Source: DATLFI01 sp035524895
GTDB taxonomy: Bacteria; Acidobacteriota; Thermoanaerobaculia; Multivoradales; Multivoraceae
Assembly (NCBI GenBank): GCA_035524895.1
Contig: DATLFI010000341.1
Span: 1 to 33,736, forward strand
Length of the DNA: 33,736 bases
Reading direction: 5' to 3'
Part shown: positions 24,289 through 31,118 of the stretch, piece by piece
How the letters are laid out: every line of letters begins with the position of its first letter
Position numbering within the stretch: the first letter of the stretch is position 1
Position numbers and translations under genes: made by a program
Notes under the pieces: model-generated
The model's database searches: none
Told to the model about the DNA's origin: nothing
What the model saw: the letters and a program-made list of their open reading frames with translations, nothing else

Positions 24289-24598
24289 CAGCCCGTGGTG
24301 AAACCCCCGTGGGCTGCGTTGGGAGCGCCGTGGGGCCGGATGGTAGGCGCGCGAGCGGTGGCGATGCTGGGACATCGTTGAGCGAGCGCAACACCGCAGA
24401 CGGCCCCACGCCGCCCCAACCACTTGGGGCGCGGGGGTTTGCGACCGCTGGCTGCGTTGGGCCTCCTGCACGATGACCCAGCATCGCGTTCGTCGGCCGC
24501 GCCTTGCCAGCGGTCGCAGATCCCCGCGCGCAGCTCCCCGCGGGTTCCACCACGGGCTGCTAGCGGTGCCCCAAGGGCCGGTTCCACCACGGGCTGCT
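24287..24598. repeat. Palindromic repeat array after the pseudopilin gene
   Basis: A 32-nt unit at 24287-24318 recurs inverted at 24529-24561 with about five differences, and a 19-nt part of it (24543-24561) recurs as a direct copy at 24580-24598. Between them are nested perfect inverted pairs: 24329-24338 with 24401-24410 (10 bp), 24361-24371 with 24477-24487 (11 bp, match extending to 17 of 18), and 24441-24452 with 24506-24517 (12 bp). A 12-nt direct repeat (24312-24323 and 24450-24461) is also present. I see no gene in this 435-nt spacer. It resembles a REP/BIME cluster or a small non-autonomous element; a structured RNA is possible. Confidence 0.7.
24412..24431. repeat. Perfect 8-bp hairpin inside the palindromic array
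   Basis: CGCCCCAA-CCAC-TTGGGGCG lies near the middle of the array. Only three T follow after a G-run, so it is a poor terminator in this direction, but it could cap a larger fold. Confidence 0.6.
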
Positions 24599-24723
24599 CG
24601 GGCCAGCCGGTGGGACCCGGCCGGCAGTCCCGGCTCGGCTATGGTGCCAGCATCGGTGAGACCGACTCGTACGGCTGACCGGCCTGCTCACCAGAGGCCC
24701 CAGCAGCGCGACGAGCGCTCTGG

Positions 24724-26175
24724 ATGGGTTGCCTGAAGCGCCACAGCATCGGACTGCAGCTCCTTCGGATGCGCCTCCGCGCCGCTCTTCTAGCCGCCTC
24801 GCTGCTCGTGGTAGCGCCAGCCGTCGGTGCGCGGGCCAACGAGCGCGTGCACGAGGCCACCGGCTGGCTCCAGGCCTATCTTCGCTACGACACCAGCAAC
24901 CCTCCGGGAGGCGAGGGGCCCGCCGCCGCCTACCTCGCCTCCCTGCTGCACCGGCACGGCGTCTCCACGCGCCGGCTGATCAGTCCGACCGGCAGGACCT
25001 CACTCTACGCACGGGTCGAGTCGCCCGCGCCGACCGCGGGCGCCCTCGTGCTGCTGCATCACATCGACGTGGTTCCGCCCGGTGAGGGCTGGACGTTCCC
25101 AGCCTTCGATGGCGAGATCGTGGATGGCAAGATTCGCGGCCGCGGAGCGATCGACGCCAAGAGCCTCGGCATCGCCCACCTGCAAGCCTTCCTCGAGGCC
25201 GCCTCCCAGCGCGACCGGCTCCACCGGGACGTGGTGTACCTGGCGGTCGCGGACGAAGAAGCAGGCGGACTGGAAGGCGTCGGCTGGCTGCTGGAGGAGC
25301 ACGGCGAGCTCTTCGACGATGCCGCCGCGGTACTGAACGAGGGCGGCTCGAACCGAGTGGTCGCAGGCAGGCTCCTGTGGTGGGGCATCGAGGTGGTGCA
25401 GAAGCGGCCGCTCTGGCTCAGGCTCGAGGCGACCGGCCGGGGCGGACACGCATCCGGTTTCCATCCCGGCAGCCCGACGCACTTGATGGTGGAAGCGCTC
25501 TCGCGGGTGCTCGCTATCGAGCACGGGGAGCGCGTCGGCGACGCCGCACTGCTCTTCTTCGGAGCGATCGCGCCTTTCCACCGCGACTCCTTTCAGGCCG
25601 TGTTCCAACAGCCGACCGCCGAAGCGGCCACCGGTGCCCTGGCCCAGAGCCGGGCCGCGCGCACCTCGCCGCTGCTGCCGGGCATGGATGTCTACCTCAG
25701 GGACACGATCCAGGTCACCAGCTTCAAGAGCGGCGGCGAGTCCATCAACGTGGTGGCGCCGAGCGCTGTCGCCACGCTCGACGCGAGGCTGCTTCCGGAC
25801 ACCGACGAGCAAGCCTTCCTGGGCCGGGTGCGCGCCGCCGTCGGACCCGGAATCTCGGTCGAGGTGGTGCTTCGAGCGCCGATGCAAACCGCGTCGCCCG
25901 TGGACCACGACGACTACCGCGTGATCCAGCGCCTGCTCGAGCCGACCGCTCCGGTCGTCCCCGCGTTCATCCTGGGCACCACCGACTCGCGCTACTTCCG
26001 CGAGCGGGGAGTCCGGGCCTACGGCTTCTGGCCTTTCGTGCTGGACGGCGACGACAACCGGGGAATCCACGGCAAGGACGAGGCGATCCCGGTGGACAAG
26101 TTCCTCGCCGGGGTCGAGCTGATGCGGCGCGCGGTGCGCGAGCTGGCGTACCGCGCCGAGGAGCCTGCACGCTGA
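24724..26175 (+). CDS. Exported M20 family metallopeptidase
   Basis: A 483-residue zinc-type amidohydrolase or peptidase with a signal peptide; an internal Met at 24769 begins a textbook one (RLRAALLAASLLVVAPAVGARA region would be cleaved after ARA), so the true start may be there (468 residues). Ligands and catalytic residues are complete: H113 and D115 (HHIDVVP), D144 (GRGAIDAKS), E178-E179 (ADEEAGG), E206 (NEGGS), the lid-domain H242 (GGHASGF) and H449 (GIHGKDE). The family includes dipeptidases and carboxypeptidases; the substrate cannot be named. It likely acts in the periplasm. Its end is coupled to the prepilin peptidase by a CTGA overlap, an unusual partner for a peptidase of this class. 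Confidence 0.9.
   Translation: MGCLKRHSIGLQLLRMRLRAALLAASLLVVAPAVGARANERVHEATGWLQAYLRYDTSNPPGGEGPAAAYLASLLHRHGVSTRRLISPTGRTSLYARVESPAPTAGALVLLHHIDVVPPGEGWTFPAFDGEIVDGKIRGRGAIDAKSLGIAHLQAFLEAASQRDRLHRDVVYLAVADEEAGGLEGVGWLLEEHGELFDDAAAVLNEGGSNRVVAGRLLWWGIEVVQKRPLWLRLEATGRGGHASGFHPGSPTHLMVEALSRVLAIEHGERVGDAALLFFGAIAPFHRDSFQAVFQQPTAEAATGALAQSRAARTSPLLPGMDVYLRDTIQVTSFKSGGESINVVAPSAVATLDARLLPDTDEQAFLGRVRAAVGPGISVEVVLRAPMQTASPVDHDDYRVIQRLLEPTAPVVPAFILGTTDSRYFRERGVRAYGFWPFVLDGDDNRGIHGKDEAIPVDKFLAGVELMRRAVRELAYRAEEPAR
26158..26163 (+). promoter_or_regulatory. Shine-Dalgarno supporting a CTG start for prepilin peptidase
   Basis: GAGGAG lies 8 nt upstream of CTG 26172, ideal spacing, inside the end of the M20 gene. 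No ATG, GTG or TTG lies at this distance in the frame, and the next GTG (26223) has no such site. Confidence 0.5.
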
Positions 26176-26978
26176 GTCCGTCCGCGCTGCTCTCCCTGGA
26201 CGACCAGCCGGTCGGGTACCTGGTGGCGTGCTACGTCGGCCTCGTCGGCCTGATCGTCGGCAGCTACCTCAACGTCCTGATCCACAGGCTGCCACGGGGC
26301 CAATCGACCGTCCTGCCGCGCTCGCGTTGCCCTCGCTGCCGCGCAGCGATCGCCGCACGCGACAACGTGCCGCTCTTCTCGTACCTGCTGCTGCGTGGTC
26401 GCTGTCGCGCGTGCGGAGCAAGAATCTCCTGGCGCTACCCCGCAGTCGAGGCCGGCACCGCGGCGCTGTTCATGGGCTGTTACGCGCGATTCGGCGCGAC
26501 GCCTTCGATGGTCGTCGGTTGCGTCCTCTGCGCGCTGCTGCTGGCCCTGGCAGTGATCGACGCGCAGCACTTCCTGCTGCCGGACAAGCTGACCTACCCC
26601 GGCATCCTGATCGGTCTGGCGGGCTCCTACTTCGCATCCTGGACTACCCCGGCGTCCTCCGCACTGGCAACGCTCTGCGGCGCGCTGGTGCTGCTCGGCC
26701 TGATCGGACTCTGGTACCTCGTGCGCCGGCAGCTCGCGATGGGATTCGGGGACCCCAAGATGATGGCGATGATCGGCGCCTTTCTCGGCGTGCGGCTCGC
26801 AATCTTCACGCTCTTTTTGGCCTCGTTGCTCGGCGCCGCAATCGGGCTCGTCCTCCTACTGGCGGGCCGCGCCAACTGGTCGAGCCGCCTGCCGTTCGGC
26901 ATCTTCCTGGCAGCCGGTGCTGCGCTCGCGCTGTTCTTCGGCGAGCCTCTGGTCGAGGCATACCTCGGGATGTTCTGA
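26172..26978 (+). CDS. pilD: Prepilin peptidase / N-methyltransferase
   Basis: A 268-residue polytopic aspartic protease that cleaves prepilin leaders and methylates the new N terminus. It has an N-terminal helix with IVGSYLNVLIHRLPRG, a cytoplasmic zinc module with CPRC and CRAC pairs (C-x2-C twice), and the two catalytic Asp motifs, AVIDAQHFLLPD and MGFGDPKMM, within about seven helices. There is no ATG before the first helix. CTG 26172 overlaps the upstream TGA (CTGA) and has a well-spaced GAGGAG, so I chose it; the alternative is GTG 26223, which would shorten the first helix by 17 residues. It should process all prepilins in this window, and it precedes the histidine kinase gene by 78 nt. 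Confidence 0.92.
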   Translation: MSPSALLSLDDQPVGYLVACYVGLVGLIVGSYLNVLIHRLPRGQSTVLPRSRCPRCRAAIAARDNVPLFSYLLLRGRCRACGARISWRYPAVEAGTAALFMGCYARFGATPSMVVGCVLCALLLALAVIDAQHFLLPDKLTYPGILIGLAGSYFASWTTPASSALATLCGALVLLGLIGLWYLVRRQLAMGFGDPKMMAMIGAFLGVRLAIFTLFLASLLGAAIGLVLLLAGRANWSSRLPFGIFLAAGAALALFFGEPLVEAYLGMF

Positions 26979-27056
26979 GTCGCAGCCAGCCTCCGGAGAC
27001 GGGACGCGACAACCGCGTCAGGACGGCTCGGCCCCGGACGTGGGAAGATCGCTGCC

Positions 27057-28895
27057 ATGACGCGATCGCGCGCCGCGTCGAGACGCTGGCTACCCAGCTC
27101 CGCCGACCTGCCGCTCCGCCGCGAGGCGCTGCTGGTCGTGCCTTGCTCGGCGCTGCTGGTGATCGTGCTCTCGGTGGTGACGCTCCTGCTCTATCGCAAC
27201 GCGACGGCGCGTTTTGCCGAGGAGCAGGAGGCGAACGCCCGTCGCCGGGTCGAACGAATGGTGGTCGCGCTGCGCGGCTCCGCCCCCGACGCTGCGGCTC
27301 TGCGCAGGCTGGTCGGCGACGCGAGGGGCGCCCTGCTGCTCGATCTGCGGGGGCTGGCGCTCGCAAGCGCCGGTGACGTGCCCGAGGTCGACGCGCTCGC
27401 TCCGGTCCGGGCGGGCGGCGTCGAGCTGCCGGCTGCTGGCCGGATCGTCGCCGTGGGACCGGATCGGCTGACCGGGCCTCGGCTCGCCGTGTTCGCCGGG
27501 CTGAGCGCCGAGCATGCGCCCGCGCGCATCCTACGGGTCGACTTTCCCGCGGCCGCGCTCGCGGCACAACGACGCACCCTCCCCTTGCTCGCGACGTTGG
27601 TCGCGGTCGTCGACGGTGCCCTGCTGCTGCTGCTGTTCGCCTACGTGCGACGCCTGCTCCGCCCCTACGATCTGCTCCTGGAGCGCGCCCGCGCGCTGAC
27701 CGGGCCGTCCGACCCTTCGGGCACCGCGCCCGCGAGCGCCGATGGCGAGGCGACGCTGCTCGTTGCCGCGTTCGATCGAGCGCTGGAGGCGCTGCGCGAC
27801 CGCGGCAGCGACCGCGACCAGTTCGAAGCGCTGCGGCAGACGCTCGCCAACACCCTCGAGAGCGGAGTGCTCCTGCTCGACCATCAGGGCAGAGTCCTCG
27901 GCCTCAACGCTCCCGGAAAACAGCTCCTGGGTCTTGCCGACGACGACTGGCAAGACCTGCCCGCGACCGAAGCGCTCGCCGGCCATCCGGGGGTAGCGCA
28001 GGAGCTCTCCCGAGCCGTTGCCGAAGGCACCGGACGACGGCGCCTCGAGATCCACACCCGCACCGGCGGGAGCGACGCGCTCCTGCTCGGGCTGACGGTC
28101 TCGCCGTTGCGTCGCGACGACGGCTCGGTCCGCGGCTTCCTCGTACTGTTCGCCGACATCACCGCGATCCAGCGCGAGGCGCGGGAGCGGCAGCTCGACC
28201 ACAGCCTCGGCCACGTTGCGGAGATGGCTGCCGGCCTCGCGCACGAGCTGCGCAACGGGCTCGCAACGCTGCGCGGTTACCTGACCCTGATCGCGCGCGA
28301 CGATCGCCCCGCAACGATCCTCGAGTACGTGGCCGAGCTGCGGCAAGAGACCGATCACCTGTATCGGGTGGCCGAGGATTTCCTGAGCTTCGCGCGGCCG
28401 GGCTCGGTGCAGCTCCAGCCGGTCGACGTCGAGCAGCTGGCACATCGAGCGGCAGGTGACCCCGCGCTCGCCGGCGCGGCCGTGCGGGTGCGCGTCGAGC
28501 CCTCGGCCCACGGTGCCGTGGTGTCGGGCGACGGCCCGATGCTGCTGCGGGCGCTGCGCAACCTGCTGCACAACGCCACTCGGGCGCAGACCGCGGCCGG
28601 TGCCAACGAGCCGGTCACGCTGCACGTTCGCAGCCGGACCGACGCCGCCGGCGAGCCGGTGGTAGCGCTGGAGGTCGAGGACCGGGGCGCGGGTCTGCCG
28701 CCGCAGGTTCGGGAGCGTCTCTTCGTGCCGTTCACGAGCGGCGGGGAGGGCGTGGGTCTCGGCCTTGCCGTGAGCCGCCGGATCGTGCAGCTCCACGGCG
28801 GTCGCCTCGTTCTCGACGACCGCGAAGGCGGAGGCGTGGTCGCGAGGCTGGAGCTTCCCGCTGGCCAGCTCGTTACCGAAAGTAACCCGGCTTAG
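27057..28895 (+). CDS. PAS-containing membrane sensor histidine kinase (PilS/NtrB-like)
   Basis: A 612-residue kinase with two transmembrane helices (about 24-46 and 175-197) enclosing a periplasmic domain of about 125 residues, a HAMP-like stretch, a PAS domain (about 255-370), an H box AGLAHELRNGLATLRGYL with phospho-accepting H396, an N box RNLLHNATRA (N506), and ATP-lid motifs DRGAGLP (542-548) and GEGVGLGLAVSRRIV. The HELRN-type H box is that of kinases paired with sigma-54 activators (NtrB, PilS, ZraS). No response regulator gene follows. With sigma-54-like elements before the pilin and pilV, a role in pilin control is likely but inferred. A GGGAAGA precedes the ATG. Confidence 0.93.
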   Translation: MTRSRAASRRWLPSSADLPLRREALLVVPCSALLVIVLSVVTLLLYRNATARFAEEQEANARRRVERMVVALRGSAPDAAALRRLVGDARGALLLDLRGLALASAGDVPEVDALAPVRAGGVELPAAGRIVAVGPDRLTGPRLAVFAGLSAEHAPARILRVDFPAAALAAQRRTLPLLATLVAVVDGALLLLLFAYVRRLLRPYDLLLERARALTGPSDPSGTAPASADGEATLLVAAFDRALEALRDRGSDRDQFEALRQTLANTLESGVLLLDHQGRVLGLNAPGKQLLGLADDDWQDLPATEALAGHPGVAQELSRAVAEGTGRRRLEIHTRTGGSDALLLGLTVSPLRRDDGSVRGFLVLFADITAIQREARERQLDHSLGHVAEMAAGLAHELRNGLATLRGYLTLIARDDRPATILEYVAELRQETDHLYRVAEDFLSFARPGSVQLQPVDVEQLAHRAAGDPALAGAAVRVRVEPSAHGAVVSGDGPMLLRALRNLLHNATRAQTAAGANEPVTLHVRSRTDAAGEPVVALEVEDRGAGLPPQVRERLFVPFTSGGEGVGLGLAVSRRIVQLHGGRLVLDDREGGGVVARLELPAGQLVTESNPA

Positions 28896-29027
28896 GCCTG
28901 CAGCCCGAGACTGCGGCCCCGCACAACCGGCCCGACGGCAACAGCGTTCGACCGCGCTCGCTGCAGCCTCAACCGGAGGCAAGCTCCAAACGTGGAGATC
29001 GTTCTTCGGCCCACCCTGTCGCTTGGC

Positions 29028-29043
29028 TGGTACAGCTCGTGCT
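29028..29043 (+). promoter_or_regulatory. Sigma-54-like -24/-12 element upstream of the minor pilin genes
   Basis: TGGTACAGCTCGTGCT has the GG-N10-GC spacing and shares the CTGGTAC start with the major-pilin promoter at 22656. It lies 101 nt before the pilV ATG. The -12 half is weaker (GTGCT). The rest of the 249-nt spacer after the kinase (28896-29027) shows no gene and no clear terminator. Confidence 0.45.
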
Positions 29044-29048
29044 ATGAG

Positions 29049-29073
29049 GGTTGTGGGAGCGGCTCCCGCAACC
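29049..29073. repeat. REP-like 12-bp hairpin
   Basis: GGTTGTGGGAGC and GCTCCCGCAACC form a 12-bp stem with one G-T wobble around a single G. The GTGGGAGCGGCTCCCGC type of sequence is typical of REP elements in GC-rich bacteria. It lies at the expected start point of transcription from the sigma-54-like site. Confidence 0.65.
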
Positions 29074-29087
29074 AATCTCCCCGACCG

Positions 29088-29115
29088 ACTTTCCACGATC
29101 GACTCTCCACGATCG
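29088..29115. repeat. 14-nt tandem duplication in the pilV leader
   Basis: Two adjacent copies (29088-29101, 29102-29115) of a unit ending TCCACGATCG differ at one base. Each holds CGATCG, so a regulator or a simple duplication could explain them. Confidence 0.65.
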
Positions 29116-29144
29116 ACATCGTGCCTGGGCTCGAGGATCCATCC

Positions 29145-29714
29145 ATGACTCCGAACCGCAGCCGTCCAAGCCACCTCCGCCATCCGGCGCGACGCCCCGG
29201 GGTACCAGGCCCAGCCGGCTCCTCGATCGCCGGGTTCTCGATGATCGAAGCGACCATCGCCTCGGCGATCTTGCTGATCGTCGCCATCGGACTCTTGCCG
29301 ATGTTCACCCTGGCGATCAGCAACAACCAGCAGGGTCGCGACTCGATGGAGATCACCAACCAGGCGCGCTCCGAGCTCGAGCGGCTCTTCCAGCTTGGCT
29401 TCGCCGACCCCGAGCTGTCGGTGCCGGCCGGAGAAACGCAGCTCCGCGTCGAGGCCTACTTCACCAATGACCAGGAAGGCTGGGTGCCGGCGGCCGCGTA
29501 CGACGGTCAAGGCTTCGTCTTCCATCGCATCGTCACCGTTCGCCAGTTCGAGGACAGCGCTTTGGACGACGGGCTCCTGCACCCGGACGAGGCGATCGCC
29601 GGCGCCGGAGCGGCGCCCGTGCACTTCAAGGAGATCCTGGTGGAAGTGGAGAGCGCAGGGTCTATCGGCGCCCCACCCAGGCAGGTCGCCCTCCGAGGCG
29701 TTCGGGCCGTTTGA
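29145..29714 (+). CDS. PilV-like minor prepilin
   Basis: A 189-residue prepilin with a long basic, Pro-rich leader (30 residues), cleavage G30/F31, then FSMIEATIASAILLIVAIGLL with Glu at mature position 5. It fits the PilV/GspI class (IEA-type helix start, DSMEITNQARSELERL after it), and PilW and PilX follow at once. These minor pilins form the tip complex with PilY1. The ATG has GAGG 8 nt upstream. The gene starts the second pilus transcript, probably from the sigma-54-like element. The long leader is unusual; PilV leaders are commonly under 15 residues. Confidence 0.87.
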   Translation: MTPNRSRPSHLRHPARRPGVPGPAGSSIAGFSMIEATIASAILLIVAIGLLPMFTLAISNNQQGRDSMEITNQARSELERLFQLGFADPELSVPAGETQLRVEAYFTNDQEGWVPAAAYDGQGFVFHRIVTVRQFEDSALDDGLLHPDEAIAGAGAAPVHFKEILVEVESAGSIGAPPRQVALRGVRAV

Positions 29715-29744
29715 ATCGCGTGCCCCAGAGGAGCACTGAGCACT

Positions 29745-31040
29745 ATGAAGGCACAGCCGACAAAGCGGGACGCAGCAATCCAGGTAGACGCGGCAATCCA
29801 GGTAGCTGTGGGTCCGGCGCCTGCCGGCCAGGCGCCTCTTGGCCAGGCCGGCTTCAGCCTCGCCGAGCTGGTGGTCGGCATCGCGCTCACGGTGCTGGTC
29901 CTGCTGATCGCACTCCTGATCTTCGACGTCAACTCGAGGATCTCGCGAGTGCAGACCTCGATCACCGACATGCAGCAGGCGCAGCGCATCGCCCAGAACG
30001 ATGTGGTCCGGCTGACGCGCATGGCTGGCCGCGGCGGGCTACCGCTCGACTGGGCGCTCACCGTGCGCGACAACGTCAACCTCGACGCAAACGAAGCCAC
30101 GGTCACGATCGGCGCCAACGCAGTGGTGCCCGGGAGCGACATTCTCATCCTCCGTGGCGTCTTCTCGACGCCGATCTACCAGCTCGACTGGAGGAGCGAC
30201 ACCGACTACACCTACGACACCGGCACCAACATCGGGCAGGCCGTGTTGAGGAGCTTGACGCCTTCGGGCGCATTCCAGCCGCTGACCGCGATCTCCGAGG
30301 TCGTGGCCGGCGAGTCGCTCATCGTAGTCAGCTCGACCGATGACCGGATCTTCGCGGTGGTCGAGCTGGTCAGTGAAGTCTTCACCGCGTCCGACGTGGA
30401 CGGCAACGGCACCACGGAAGAAGGCGAAGGCACCATCGTGGTGACATTCACCGGCTCGCCCGCAGCGAGCGACAACAACGCTCTCTTCATGGCGATGTCC
30501 TCCAACGGCGGCGCAACGTTCCCCGAGCAGCTCACGGGAAGGATCGGCTCGCTCGCAATCCTGGAGGAGGTCCGCTTCTACATTCGCGACGACCAGTCCC
30601 CAGCGGGCGGATTCGCGCCTTCGCTGGCGCGAGCGCGCTTCTACCCGAACACCGAGGTCGTCCATCCCACGTCGACGACGGGCGAAGACATCGCCGACAA
30701 CGTCCTCGACCTCCAAATCGCGCGAGCCTTCGATCTGGACGGCGACGGCACGATCGACGAGAACCCGGCGGATCGGTCGGCGGACGAGTGGCTGCACAAC
30801 CACCCGAACGACGACGCGGCCGATCCGCAATGGGTGGGGCGCACCCTGCTCAACGTGAGGATCTCGACGCTCGTTCGCACCGATCGCCCCGACCGAGGGT
30901 ACCTGTCGCCGCCCCTCGTGGATCTCGAGAACCGCAACTACGGAGAGTCGCCGGTGCCGGCCGACGACGCCGACGTGCTGGACCGCTCGTCGCGTCGCCG
31001 CAGGATGTCGACCGTGGTCGACCTTCGCAATTTCAGCTGA
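29745..31040 (+). CDS. PilW-like minor prepilin with EF-hand-like loops
   Basis: A 431-residue minor prepilin with a 36-residue leader, cleavage G36/F37 and FSLAELVVGIALTVLVLLIALLIF, Glu at mature position 5. The region SRISRVQTSITDMQQAQRIAQ after the helix is typical of PilW/GspJ. Two acidic loops resemble calcium sites: DVDGNGTTEE (217-226) and DLDGDGTIDE (330-339), the second a close match to an EF-hand/dockerin loop. Length is at the upper end for PilW. A good AGAGGAG precedes the ATG. It lies between pilV and pilX. The leader contains an 18-nt duplication (DAAIQV twice). Confidence 0.88.
   Translation: MKAQPTKRDAAIQVDAAIQVAVGPAPAGQAPLGQAGFSLAELVVGIALTVLVLLIALLIFDVNSRISRVQTSITDMQQAQRIAQNDVVRLTRMAGRGGLPLDWALTVRDNVNLDANEATVTIGANAVVPGSDILILRGVFSTPIYQLDWRSDTDYTYDTGTNIGQAVLRSLTPSGAFQPLTAISEVVAGESLIVVSSTDDRIFAVVELVSEVFTASDVDGNGTTEEGEGTIVVTFTGSPAASDNNALFMAMSSNGGATFPEQLTGRIGSLAILEEVRFYIRDDQSPAGGFAPSLARARFYPNTEVVHPTSTTGEDIADNVLDLQIARAFDLDGDGTIDENPADRSADEWLHNHPNDDAADPQWVGRTLLNVRISTLVRTDRPDRGYLSPPLVDLENRNYGESPVPADDADVLDRSSRRRRMSTVVDLRNFS
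29769..29804 (+). repeat. 18-nt tandem duplication in the PilW leader
   Basis: Two units (29769-29786, 29787-29804) differ at a single base and encode DAAIQV twice within the leader removed by prepilin peptidase. Confidence 0.9.
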
Positions 31041-31046
31041 TCTCTC

Positions 31047-31072
31047 GACCAGATCATCTTTGACCAGATCAT
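31047..31072 (+). repeat. 11-nt direct repeat upstream of pilX
   Basis: GACCAGATCAT occurs at 31047-31057 and 31062-31072, 15 nt apart, in the 78-nt spacer between pilW and pilX. The spacing is not a clear helical-turn multiple. Function unknown. Confidence 0.7.
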
Positions 31073-31118
31073 TCGGAGCCCGGCGCTCCAGCTCATCGCA
31101 TAGGAGAGGATCCGAACC

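Noticed and set aside
24301..24320. Intrinsic terminator directly after the GspH-like gene
   Set aside because: A CAGCCC/GGGCTG stem can form but the loop is long and no T-run follows.
24287..24598. CRISPR array
   Set aside because: Repeats are inverted and nested, few, with no regular repeat/spacer units and no cas genes.
26701..26730. TGGTACCTCGTGCGCC as a third sigma-54-like site
   Set aside because: Spacing fits by chance, but it is inside the prepilin peptidase coding region, the -12 part is poor, and no gene starts within 300 nt.
27531..29624. 697-codon minus-strand frame opposite the histidine kinase and pilV
   Set aside because: Shadow frame with Gly/Glu/Val/Arg bias; the plus-strand kinase motifs and pilin helix are clear.
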